Part shown: positions 5,905 through 13,330 of the stretch, piece by piece
Position numbering within the stretch: position 1 is the stretch's first letter
How the letters are laid out: every line of letters starts with the position of its first letter
Source: UBA7239 sp035456205
Lineage (GTDB): Bacteria; Pseudomonadota; Gammaproteobacteria; Pseudomonadales; UBA7239
Assembly: GCA_035456205.1 (NCBI GenBank)
Contig: DATIDQ010000182.1
Coordinates: 1 to 14,417 of the forward strand
Direction: 5' to 3'
DNA: 14,417 nucleotides
Position numbers and translations under genes: made by a program
The notes under the pieces: model-generated
Told to the model about the DNA's origin: nothing
Database searches by the model: none
What the model saw: only the letters and a program-made list of their open reading frames with translations

Positions 5905-7266
5905 ATGAATTTCAACAGACTGAAACTTGCCTGGAAAATCCTTCTCATACAGATTGTCTGTGTCTCCATGGCAGTTGCCGTGATTGCAGCCATCGCGGGC
6001 ATGCAGTTCCGGCAGCATGCCCGCGATAATCTTCATGAATATCTGGTGCTGGAAAATCTGCGCGTATTCAATCTGTTACAAATGGAAATAGCAAAAGCCC
6101 AACCAGCAACGGCAGCAGATGCAGATGTGTTACTGGCGAATTTGTTGCAGCAATTTCCCGCAAGCACTGAACAGAAAACAGTCTTTTCACATCGACTGTT
6201 GTCGAGTGATATCCATGAGGACTACGCTGTATTCCAGATGCTGCCACTCAAGAATCTGGCTATCGGTTTGATGACTGAAGTGGATCCTCATGTCGCTGAC
6301 AAAGCTATTCGCGAGTTTAATGTCTGGATCATTCTGGCCTCCATTCTTCCGGGCCTGCTGATTTACTGGCTGACGTATCGTTTGACGAGCCGTGTGTTGG
6401 TGCGGCCTATTGGTAATCTGGTGCAAGCGGTGAATGAGTTGCATGCAGGTGATGGTGATTTTACCCGTCGACTGGATAAATACTCCGATGATGAATTGGG
6501 TGATCTGGCAGAAGCGTTTAACCTTTTTATTGCCAAACAGCAGGCGGTATTGATTGACGTAGTCGATACCATCAATCATTTGACCGATGGCATTGCCCAG
6601 ATTCTGGACAGTGTTGCCAGTGTCAGTGATAGCTCGAACGATCAGGCTGCCAGTGTTGAGGAAACCTCTGCCGCGCTGGAAGAGATGAGCGTGACGATTG
6701 CCCAGAATACTGACAATGCACGTACAACAGAACGGATTGCTGCCCAATCTGCAGATATTGCGCGCACTGGTGGTGAGGTGGTCAATCAGGCTGTGGTCGA
6801 GATGAAAAAAATCGCAGCAAAAATATCGTTGATTGATGAAATTGCACATTCAACAAACATGCTGGCGTTAAATGCAGAAATTGAAGCGGCGCGAGCTGGA
6901 GAGCATGGGCGTGGTTTTGCTGTGGTGGCTGCGGAAGTGCGCAAGCTGGCTGAGCGCAGCAAGCTGACAGCTTCTGAAATTACCGAGTTGGCGGATAATG
7001 TTACAAGCGTCGCGGTAGAAGCGGGTGCAATTCTGGACAAAATTGTGCCGCAAGTGGTGGAGACATCCGAATTGGTACGTGAAATTTATAACGCATCAGA
7101 AGAGCAGCAGGGTGGTGTAGAACAGATCAATATGGCGGTAGCGCAAATTGAAAGTTCTACCCGTAATAGTGCGGAAGTATCTGAATCACTCTCCACTGCA
7201 GTCGTCCAGATTAATTACAAGATCCAGCAGTTGCGCGATAAAGCCACGTTCTTCAAATTGAAGTAG
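5905..7266 (+). CDS. Methyl-accepting chemotaxis protein with short signalling hairpin
   Basis: A transmembrane chemoreceptor of 453 residues. TM1 is about 12-32 and TM2 about 139-158, enclosing a periplasmic segment of about 105 residues that I cannot assign to a known sensor family. HAMP follows at about 159-212 (RPIGNL, DDELGDLAEAFN), then the coiled-coil hairpin with its tip near 311-340, reading IAHSTNMLALNAEIEAARAGE. The tip binds CheA/CheW in known receptors; here it has S316 where Gln is usual. VEETSAALEEM at 251-261 is a likely methylation region. By eye, each arm is one heptad shorter than the common 36H type, suggesting a 34H-like class. There is no C-terminal CheR-tethering pentapeptide. 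The gene lies 5 bases after fpr and 10 bases before the VWA gene; the ribosome-binding site is weak, fitting translation from an operon mRNA. Ligand unknown; redox sensing is only suggested by the neighbour. Confidence 0.93.
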   Translation: MNFNRLKLAWKILLIQIVCVSMAVAVIAAIAGMQFRQHARDNLHEYLVLENLRVFNLLQMEIAKAQPATAADADVLLANLLQQFPASTEQKTVFSHRLLSSDIHEDYAVFQMLPLKNLAIGLMTEVDPHVADKAIREFNVWIILASILPGLLIYWLTYRLTSRVLVRPIGNLVQAVNELHAGDGDFTRRLDKYSDDELGDLAEAFNLFIAKQQAVLIDVVDTINHLTDGIAQILDSVASVSDSSNDQAASVEETSAALEEMSVTIAQNTDNARTTERIAAQSADIARTGGEVVNQAVVEMKKIAAKISLIDEIAHSTNMLALNAEIEAARAGEHGRGFAVVAAEVRKLAERSKLTASEITELADNVTSVAVEAGAILDKIVPQVVETSELVREIYNASEEQQGGVEQINMAVAQIESSTRNSAEVSESLSTAVVQINYKIQQLRDKATFFKLK

Positions 7267-7276
7267 ATCTGCTGTC

Positions 7277-8452
7277 ATGCTGGTCAACTTCTTTTACACA
7301 CTTAAAAACGCCGGTGTTCCGGTATCTATCAAAGAGTTGCTGGTGTTGCTGGAAGCCATGCAGCAACATCTGGCATTCGGCAGTATCGATGACTTCTATG
7401 TGCTATCACGCACTTGTCTGGTAAAAGACGAAAAATATTTTGATCGTTTTGACCAGGCATTCGGTCGCTACTTCAAGGATATGCAGACAATTGACGATAT
7501 TATCGCTGCGATAATTCCTGATGAATGGCTGCGTCAGGAGTTTGAAAAACACCTGACGGAAGAAGAAAAAAAGCAGATCCAGTCATTAGGCGGCCTGGAA
7601 AAACTGATTGAAGAATTCAAGAAACGCCTGGAAGAACAGAAAGAGCGTCACGCTGGCGGTAATAAATGGATAGGTACTGGTGGTACGTCACCATTCGGTC
7701 ACAGTGGCTACAATCCTGAAGGCGTGCGGGTTGGTGGTGAAAGTAAAAACCAGCGCGCTGCCAAAGTCTGGGAAAAACGTGAGTTCAAGAATCTGGATGA
7801 TTCGGTGGAGTTGGGTTCGCGCAACATCAAAGTGGCGTTGAAGCGCTTGCGCAAGTTTGCACGGCAGGGTGCAGAAGAAGAGCTGGATATTGACGACACT
7901 ATCCGCTCTACAGCGCGCAATGCCGGTTTTCTGGATATCCGCATGGTGCCCGAGCGCCATAATGCGGTGAAGGTGCTGATGTTTTTTGATATCGGTGGCT
8001 CGATGGATCCGCATATCCAGATGTGCGAGGAATTGTTTTCTGCGGTGCGCACGGAATTCAAGCACCTGGAATATTTCTATTTCCATAATTTCCTGTATGA
8101 CTATGTATGGAAAAATAATATTCGCCGCTTCTCGGAAAAAACACCGGTAATGGATTTGATGCACAAGTATGCAGCGGATTACAAAGTGATTTTCATTGGT
8201 GATGCCAGTATGTCGCCGTATGAAATTACCCATATCGGCGGTAATCTTGAATACCATAATGAAGAGGCCGGCGCAGTGTGGTTCCAACGTGTTGCTGAAA
8301 CCTTTCCGAAACTGGTTTGGCTGAATCCACTGCCGGAAGATTATTGGCCGCGCACGCACAGTGTGAAGCTGGTGCGGGATCTGGTGGAAAATCGCATGTA
8401 TCCACTCACTATCGCCGGGTTGGATCAGGCTATGGCCTATTTATCCAAATAA
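7277..8452 (+). CDS. VWA domain protein, CoxE-like family
   Basis: A 391-residue cytoplasmic protein of the CoxE/VWA type (COG3552-like). The N-terminal helical half includes a strongly charged coiled-coil-like stretch (about 85-125), then a Gly-rich linker (127-155, GTGGTSPFGHSG). The C-terminal VWA domain starts near 230, with a MIDAS-like DIGGSM at 238-243 (the usual DxSxS with Gly for the first Ser) and a later metal-site Asp at 309 (IGDAS). CoxE-type proteins normally work with a MoxR AAA+ ATPase as a chaperone pair that matures metalloenzymes. No MoxR gene is in this window: the upstream gene is a chemoreceptor and the downstream gene rlmJ. It starts 10 bases after the chemoreceptor stop. 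No signal peptide. Family confident; client unknown. Confidence 0.88.
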   Translation: MLVNFFYTLKNAGVPVSIKELLVLLEAMQQHLAFGSIDDFYVLSRTCLVKDEKYFDRFDQAFGRYFKDMQTIDDIIAAIIPDEWLRQEFEKHLTEEEKKQIQSLGGLEKLIEEFKKRLEEQKERHAGGNKWIGTGGTSPFGHSGYNPEGVRVGGESKNQRAAKVWEKREFKNLDDSVELGSRNIKVALKRLRKFARQGAEEELDIDDTIRSTARNAGFLDIRMVPERHNAVKVLMFFDIGGSMDPHIQMCEELFSAVRTEFKHLEYFYFHNFLYDYVWKNNIRRFSEKTPVMDLMHKYAADYKVIFIGDASMSPYEITHIGGNLEYHNEEAGAVWFQRVAETFPKLVWLNPLPEDYWPRTHSVKLVRDLVENRMYPLTIAGLDQAMAYLSK

Positions 8453-8496
8453 ACAGTTTTCCCAAATAAAACGTTTGTCTGAAAGAGCAACTTTTT

Positions 8497-9348
8497 ATGC
8501 TGAGTTACCAGCACGGATTTCATGCCGGCAATATCGCTGATGTGCTCAAGCATGCAGTGCTGTGTCAGGTGATTGATTATTTGTTGCAAAAAAACAAGCC
8601 GTTCTATTTTCACGACACGCATGCCGGGCGAGGTTTGTATGATCTGACGCATCCTGTGGCGCAAAAAACCGGTGAATACCGCAATGGCATTGCGCGAATC
8701 TGGAATCGCCGTGATTATCCTGCAGCATTATTGCCGTACATTCGCACCTTGCAGGATTTTAATAGCGGTGCAGGTTTGCGCATGTATGCAGGGTCATCAC
8801 TGCTGGCGCAACGCATGATGACGGGAGCGGATCGACTGGCGGCCAATGAATTGCATCCGCAGGAATTCCAGGCGCTGCGTGATAATGCACAAGGTTTGCG
8901 TAATTTGCGTGTCAGTCAGCAGGACGGTTATGCAGCACTGAAAGCCGCGTTGCCACCACCGGAAAAGCGCGGATTGGTATTGATTGATCCGAGTTATGAA
9001 CTGTTGGCAGATGATGTGGCGGTAGTGAATGCCTTGCGTGAGGCATTGAAAAGATTTGCTACTGGTATTTATCTTGTCTGGTATCCGGTGGTTGAACCAG
9101 CGCGTGCGCGAAAAATGGTGCGGGCGATTTCTGCTTTATCAAAAGAAAAAGTACTGCAACTGGAATTGTTTATGCGTGAACCTGTTGCCGGTAGTGGTGG
9201 CATGGCTGGTAGCGGGATGCTGGTGATCAATCCGCCCTGGCAGCTGGATACACTGATGCAAGAAGCATTGCCATGGTTGGTAAAACAACTCGCGCCAGAA
9301 ACCGGTAACTCACGTGTTGAATGGCTGGCAGGTAAAGACGCAGACTGA
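8497..9348 (+). CDS. rlmJ: 23S rRNA (adenine-2030-N6)-methyltransferase RlmJ
   Basis: A SAM-dependent methyltransferase that modifies A2030 of 23S rRNA. At 283 residues it aligns throughout with E. coli RlmJ as I recall it. The signature MLSYxHxFHAGNxADVLKH is at 1-19, with H6 and K18 conserved. The SAM-site stretch DTHAGRG is at 40-46 and NELHP at 117-121. The catalytic motif is DPSY at 164-167 (D164 conserved; E. coli has DPPY). VINPPW lies near 247-252, as in the family. AGAG about 10 bases before the ATG serves as ribosome-binding site. It follows the VWA gene by 44 bases and ends two bases from the end of the convergent amidohydrolase gene. Confidence 0.95.
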   Translation: MLSYQHGFHAGNIADVLKHAVLCQVIDYLLQKNKPFYFHDTHAGRGLYDLTHPVAQKTGEYRNGIARIWNRRDYPAALLPYIRTLQDFNSGAGLRMYAGSSLLAQRMMTGADRLAANELHPQEFQALRDNAQGLRNLRVSQQDGYAALKAALPPPEKRGLVLIDPSYELLADDVAVVNALREALKRFATGIYLVWYPVVEPARARKMVRAISALSKEKVLQLELFMREPVAGSGGMAGSGMLVINPPWQLDTLMQEALPWLVKQLAPETGNSRVEWLAGKDAD

Positions 9349-9350
9349 AA

Positions 9351-10673
9351 TTATCCGTGATTTTTTCCGGATGCAATTTTTTCACCCCAGTGTATGGCGC
9401 GCGCCAGTAAATCTGTTTCGTCCAATGTTGTGAGTTGGCGATTATTCAACAAGCGTTTTCCATTAACCCAGACATCTGATACGCGTGAACCGCTGCTGGT
9501 GTATACGAGCGATGATGGTGGATCATACAGTGGTTGTGCACACAGGGTATCAATGCGCACTGCAGTGATATCTGCCTGTTTGCCGGTTTCGATGCTGCCA
9601 ATAAGACTTTCCATGCCCAATGCGCGCGCGCCATTGATGGTGGCCATACGTACGGCAGCATGGGCTGCGAGAGCAGTAGGATCATTTGCTACTGCTTTGG
9701 CGAGCAGTGCTGCACTGCGCAATTCTGCAAACAGATCCAGATCATCATTGCTGGCTGCGCCGTCAGTGCCCAATGCCACATTCACTCCGGCTTTTTGTAG
9801 TGTATCAACGGGGCAAAATCCACTGGCCAGTTTCAGATTGGATTCCGGGCAATGAATCACATGACAACCATTGGCGCTGACAGTTTCAATATCCGTAGTG
9901 TTTAATGCGGTCATGTGTACACACTGTGCACGCGGTGACAGCAAGCCAATTTTGCGCATGCGTTCGACAGGGCGCACGCCGGTTTCCTTTACGGCGCTCT
10001 CCACTTCAAATGCAGTTTCATGTAAATGAATCTGGATATTGGCATCTAGCTCTTCAGACAGCATCACCACTTTTTCCAGAGTGGCATCGCCGACGGTATA
10101 GGGTGCATGTGGGCCAAAAGCGACTTTCACCCGTGCAGAACTGCGGTATTGATCACACAGGGTAAGGCCTTTTTCCAGGTATTCCTGCGGGCCACTTCCC
10201 CAATTGCTGGGGAATTCAAAAATCGGGAAAGATAACTGGCAGCGCACGCCAGCATCCATAGCGGCACGTGCAGCTGCCTCAGGAAAGAAATACATATCGC
10301 TGAAACAGGTGGTGCCACTTTTAATCATTTCACCGATGGCAAGTTGTGTGCCATCAAAAACAAAAGCGTCGCTAACCCAGCGAGCTTCTGTTGGCCAGAT
10401 ATGGTTATTCAGCCAGTCCATCAGCGCGAGGTCATTCGCATAGCTGCGCAATAAACTCATGGCAGCATGACCGTGCGCGTTGATCAAACCCGGCAATACA
10501 ATATGTTGATCCAGTTCGACAACCGTGACACCGGCATATTTAATTTCTGCTTCACTGCGTGGCAGTATGTTTTCGATGATGCCATTGCTGACAGCAATGC
10601 TGTGATGTTCCAGTACTGTATTTTCAGGGATGACGGGAATCAGGTAGCGGCAGTGCAGCAGGGTGTCAGTCAT
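9351..10673 (-). CDS. mtaD: TRZ/ATZ-family amidohydrolase, likely 5'-methylthioadenosine/SAH deaminase
   Basis: A metal-dependent cytoplasmic amidohydrolase (440 residues) of the subgroup that deaminates 5'-methylthioadenosine or S-adenosylhomocysteine, part of methionine salvage. In Pseudomonas the MTA deaminase converts MTA to methylthioinosine for MtnP. Active-site features follow the characterised Thermotoga enzyme: HxH at H67/H69, Glu at E96 in PTEARW, HLHE at 216-219 (metal His plus substrate Glu), H253 in CVHMTAL and D304 in LGTDGAASND. The spacing of E96 to H67 and of D304 to H253 matches that enzyme as recalled. The ATG at 10673 has GAGG 8 bases upstream. It is last in the long minus-strand run, 23 bases after the membrane-protein gene. 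Substrate is by family; atrazine-type hydrolases are close relatives, but the conserved Glu/Asp set favours adenosine deamination. Confidence 0.85.
   Translation of the reverse strand: MTDTLLHCRYLIPVIPENTVLEHHSIAVSNGIIENILPRSEAEIKYAGVTVVELDQHIVLPGLINAHGHAAMSLLRSYANDLALMDWLNNHIWPTEARWVSDAFVFDGTQLAIGEMIKSGTTCFSDMYFFPEAAARAAMDAGVRCQLSFPIFEFPSNWGSGPQEYLEKGLTLCDQYRSSARVKVAFGPHAPYTVGDATLEKVVMLSEELDANIQIHLHETAFEVESAVKETGVRPVERMRKIGLLSPRAQCVHMTALNTTDIETVSANGCHVIHCPESNLKLASGFCPVDTLQKAGVNVALGTDGAASNDDLDLFAELRSAALLAKAVANDPTALAAHAAVRMATINGARALGMESLIGSIETGKQADITAVRIDTLCAQPLYDPPSSLVYTSSGSRVSDVWVNGKRLLNNRQLTTLDETDLLARAIHWGEKIASGKNHG
9353..9382 (+). terminator. Weak candidate terminator at the rlmJ/amidohydrolase convergence
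   Basis: ATCCG (9353-9357) and CGGAT (9368-9372) form a 5-base stem with a 10-base loop, followed after four bases by six T. The stem is short and lies within the last codons of the opposite-strand gene, so this is tentative. Confidence 0.2.
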
Positions 10674-10696
10674 GGTAATGGCCTCAGCATATCCAA

Positions 10697-11239
10697 TTAT
10701 TGCGGCTGAAAATCGTCAGGTAAGTAAGGATTCTTTTTTTGTTTTTTATATTTTTTCTTTCTGGATGACTTGCCTGTTTTTGGCGGCTTGCCTGTTTGGG
10801 GTGGTGTTTCTTTCTTTGACAGGTTCTCGTTTTTTAATGACGGTTCTTTTAGAAGTTCTGTTTGTTTTTTAACCGGTTTTTTAACGGGTTTTTTAGGTTT
10901 TGGTAGCAACATGGCCAGCAATAGTGCTAGCGAAGATGTAATGCCGGACACTACCACTACCGGTTTGCCTGCGCGTTGTATTGCTTCCTGCCAGTGGTCA
11001 CGGTCACTGATGCCGTTATGCGCCATAACAATAAAGGCTGGCACCACATTCTGATTGCTGCCGTCCGGCATGGCTTGTTCTACAAAAAATGGCGTAAATA
11101 ATATGCTGACGGTAATGGCCAACAGCACAAAACGTAAGGGGCGCCACAGGCCGCGCAATATCATGCTGGTGAAAAGCCAGATGGCCAGACTGCTGGCCAG
11201 ATAGATCATGCGGGCCAGTTCAATATCGGCAGCGTTCAT
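10697..11239 (-). CDS. Small membrane protein with lysine-rich cytoplasmic tail
   Basis: A 180-residue protein I do not recognise. Its N-terminal two-thirds hold three hydrophobic helices (about residues 9-28, 33-53 and 95-112), with a polar segment (54-92) between the second and third. From residue 113 on it is low-complexity and strongly basic: KPKKPVKKPVKK, then TGKPPKTGKSSRKKKYKKQKK, ending with YLPDDFQPQ. About one residue in three in the tail is lysine, and the tail is encoded by A-rich runs with short tandem repeats. The basic tail should face the cytoplasm and could touch RNA, DNA or acidic phospholipids; this is inference. It lies 24 bases after the ycgL-type gene and 23 before the amidohydrolase gene, so it is probably co-transcribed with both. 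The ribosome-binding site is weak. Confidence 0.75.
   Translation of the reverse strand: MNAADIELARMIYLASSLAIWLFTSMILRGLWRPLRFVLLAITVSILFTPFFVEQAMPDGSNQNVVPAFIVMAHNGISDRDHWQEAIQRAGKPVVVVSGITSSLALLLAMLLPKPKKPVKKPVKKQTELLKEPSLKNENLSKKETPPQTGKPPKTGKSSRKKKYKKQKKNPYLPDDFQPQ
10769..10797 (-). repeat. In-frame 18-base tandem repeat (TGKxxK units)
   Basis: CTTGCCTGTTT occurs at 10769-10779 and again at 10787-10797, a period of 18 bases that gives TGKPPK followed by TGKSSR in the basic tail. A site where tail length could vary between strains. Confidence 0.5.
10867..10902 (-). repeat. In-frame 12-base tandem repeat (KKPV units)
   Basis: Three near-identical 12-base units, each six T followed by AACCGG, AACGGG or AGGTTT on the plus strand, encode the KKPVKKPVKK part of the basic tail. 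The six-base homopolymer runs are also possible slippage sites. Confidence 0.5.
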
Positions 11240-11263
11240 GGTTTTACTATTCCATTCACAGGT

Positions 11264-11578
11264 TTATTTTCCTAGTTTATGGTTGTTGACACGTAAGGCA
11301 AACATCTCGCTGTCTGGCAAGGGGGGCATTTGTAGATAAAACCCCTGTTCGCGAATATGTTCAAGCACGGTGGCAGCATCTGCACGTGCTAACTTTCTGG
11401 AAGGCTCCAGTATCAGCGTCATGGCTGTTTCTGCTTTTCCGAAGCGCTCAAGCAGGCCAGGTGGTACACGTGCCATTCCTTCTTTTTTATCAACATACAA
11501 ATAGCAGTCTGCTTCTCGTGTACTGCGGAAAATTTCCACCAGGCGTTTCATGTCATGTTGGTATGTGTTGTCGCTCAT
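11264..11578 (-). CDS. YcgL domain-containing protein
   Basis: A 104-residue cytoplasmic protein of the YcgL family (known mainly from gammaproteobacteria, function unclear). Shared with E. coli YcgL as recalled: a YRSS-like opening (here IFRSTRE at 16-22), YLYVDKKEGMARVP at 26-39, and the C-terminal GFYLQMPPLP at 79-88. The open frame extends upstream into rnd, but the ATG at 11578 gives the family N-terminus and sits one base after the rnd stop (TGATATG) with GTGGA upstream, so translation is probably coupled to rnd. Confidence 0.92.
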   Translation of the reverse strand: MSDNTYQHDMKRLVEIFRSTREADCYLYVDKKEGMARVPPGLLERFGKAETAMTLILEPSRKLARADAATVLEHIREQGFYLQMPPLPDSEMFALRVNNHKLGK

Positions 11579-11579
11579 A

Positions 11580-12716
11580 TCAATTCCACGTTGCCATTTC
11601 ATCGTGCAATGCCTGACTGATAACCTGCTGCCGCCAGCCATTGAATCGCTCTGGCATGATGATTCCAGTTGCGCTGCTCCGCAAGAAATACTGCCGTACC
11701 AGTTGTTCCATTTCCAGTTTCCGTACCAATAATTCTGGCGGTAGATGGTGGGCATTGGCAATTTGTTCAGCTACGGCGCGCAATTTTTTTAAATGCTCGG
11801 TTTCTGTTTTGCTGAGCGGGTCTGCCAGCGGTGGATAGACCAGGTTTTGCGGTACATCGTGTGCCAGTTGCATCAGGTGGTTGCCGAACTGGCGGATACC
11901 GGATGAACGCAGCCCCTCCATTTTGGTCAGTTCTGCGATATGTCTGGGTGGGCGACGCGCCATTTCAAACAGTGCAAAATCTTTGGCAATATGATTGCGT
12001 GGTTTGTCATATTCACGCGCCAGCGCATCGCGACCCAGCACCAGATTCCATAGGCGTTTGCGTTCAGTTTCATCAAGCCGCCATGCATTGTTGACGCGTT
12101 CCATGTTGTAACTGGCACCGCGCTGATCGCGATAGCGTGTAATTTGTCGCAAATTTTCTTCTTGTGCCCACTCTGTGCGTTGCTGACGGTCAAGTTCAAT
12201 TTGTAAATGACTGTACAGGGCAGGAAGATACAGCACGTCGAGACATGCGTAATGCTGTTGCTCATCGGTCAGTGGTCGTGCCAGCCAGTCGGATCGGCAT
12301 TGATCTTTTGATAATTCAATATCAAGAACGGTCTGCACCAGTTTTCCATAACCGATTGATGCACCATGTCCGCAAAATGCTGCACCGATTTGTGTGTCAA
12401 ATAATGGTTCTGGCAGTGTGCCGAGCAAACGGTCAAACACATCCATATCTTCGCTGGCAGCATGCACAATTTTGACAATGTGTGGCGCAGTGATGATGTC
12501 GACCAGTGGTGAAAAATCGTGGATGTCCAATACGTCGATCAGCCAGCATTGCTGACCGTTGCTGACCTGGATCAATGCGGGACGAGGATAAAATGTGTCG
12601 ACACGAATAAATTCGGTATCAATACCGAGAGCGGGATATTGTTGCCAGATGCTGGCTGCTTCCCTTAAACCGCTGTCGCTTGCAACGTAATAACGATCAG
12701 CTTCGATTTCTCTCAT
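11580..12716 (-). CDS. rnd: Ribonuclease D
   Basis: A DEDD-family 3'-5' exoribonuclease that trims tRNA precursors and other small stable RNAs. It is 378 residues (375 in E. coli). The exonuclease domain covers about 1-190: motif I has D33/E35 in GIDTEF, motif II has D90 in HAASEDMDVF, and motif III has Y156/D160 in YACLDVLYL, so it is DEDDy with a full catalytic set. An HRDC RNA/DNA-binding domain follows at about 210-290, then a helical C-terminal part. Its ATG overlaps the recR stop by four bases (ATGA), and the ycgL-type gene starts one base after its stop, so recR, rnd and this gene form a translationally coupled unit. Confidence 0.95.
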   Translation of the reverse strand: MREIEADRYYVASDSGLREAASIWQQYPALGIDTEFIRVDTFYPRPALIQVSNGQQCWLIDVLDIHDFSPLVDIITAPHIVKIVHAASEDMDVFDRLLGTLPEPLFDTQIGAAFCGHGASIGYGKLVQTVLDIELSKDQCRSDWLARPLTDEQQHYACLDVLYLPALYSHLQIELDRQQRTEWAQEENLRQITRYRDQRGASYNMERVNNAWRLDETERKRLWNLVLGRDALAREYDKPRNHIAKDFALFEMARRPPRHIAELTKMEGLRSSGIRQFGNHLMQLAHDVPQNLVYPPLADPLSKTETEHLKKLRAVAEQIANAHHLPPELLVRKLEMEQLVRQYFLRSSATGIIMPERFNGWRQQVISQALHDEMATWN

Positions 12717-13309
12717 ATTTGTGTGCGCCCGGATAGCGCATGGGAGAGCGTTCCGCCGTCCACAAATTCCAGTTCGCCACCCAATGGCACGCCGTGTGCA
12801 ATACGTGTGCTGCGAATGGAAAGCGTACGCGCACGGTCAGCAATGTAGTGCGCCGTTGCTTCACCTTCCAGTGTGGCGTTTGTCGCGAGTATCAGTTCTT
12901 CCACCGGTGCTTGTTGTAAACGTTCCATTAATTGCGGAATGCCTATGTCAGCGGGGCCGATACCATCGATCGGTGATAATTTTCCGTGCAACACAAAATA
13001 CAAACCGTGAAAGCTGCCAGCAGTTTCCATCGCCAGTGCATCTATCGGGCTTTCTACTACGCACAATAGTGAACGGTTGCGCCGTGGATTGGCACAGATT
13101 TCACACAGTGGTTGTTCGGTTAATGTGCGGCAATCATTGCATTGACCGACATGTTCCAGTGCGCGTTGCAGAACATTGGATAATTTTGCTGCGCCATCAC
13201 GTCGATGTTGTAATAACTGGAAAGCCATGCGTTGCGCGGATTTTGGCCCGACACCCGGTAAGCAACGCAGGGCGTTGATCAGTTCATCGATAAGCGGGCT
13301 GAATGACAT
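12713..13309 (-). CDS. recR: Recombination mediator protein RecR
   Basis: A RecFOR-pathway protein that helps load RecA on gapped single-stranded DNA. It is 198 residues, the normal length. The helix-hairpin-helix LPGVGPKSAQRMAF is at 17-30. A C4 zinc finger uses C57, C60, C69 and C72. The Toprim domain covers about 80-175, with VVESPID at 84-90 and the ATNATLEGEATA motif at 142-153. recR is classically found behind dnaX and a ybaB-type gene; here the gene upstream encodes a small CNBD protein, 21 bases away. Its stop overlaps the rnd start. The ribosome-binding site is poor. Confidence 0.96.
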   Translation of the reverse strand: MSFSPLIDELINALRCLPGVGPKSAQRMAFQLLQHRRDGAAKLSNVLQRALEHVGQCNDCRTLTEQPLCEICANPRRNRSLLCVVESPIDALAMETAGSFHGLYFVLHGKLSPIDGIGPADIGIPQLMERLQQAPVEELILATNATLEGEATAHYIADRARTLSIRSTRIAHGVPLGGELEFVDGGTLSHALSGRTQI

Positions 13310-13330
13310 TGTGTTTTTACAATATCGATT

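Noticed and set aside
6187..6849. 220-codon minus-strand open frame opposite the chemoreceptor gene
   Set aside because: Cys/His/Gln-rich antisense product with no recognisable domain; the plus-strand gene explains the region.
7688..8359. 223-codon minus-strand open frame opposite the VWA gene
   Set aside because: Antisense to a conserved VWA domain, with no motif or plausible ribosome-binding context.
11579..11761. 61-residue N-terminal extension of the ycgL-type gene
   Set aside because: It overlaps the rnd coding region, is Trp/Asn-rich and is absent from YcgL family proteins; the ATG at 11578 fits the family start and the coupled TGATATG junction.
12721..13278. 185-codon plus-strand open frame opposite recR
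   Set aside because: recR is unmistakable on the other strand; this is a shadow frame.
13308..13323. ATTGT/ACAAT hairpin at the recR start
   Set aside because: Only five A/T-rich base pairs with no T-run in the right place; too weak for a terminator or riboswitch.
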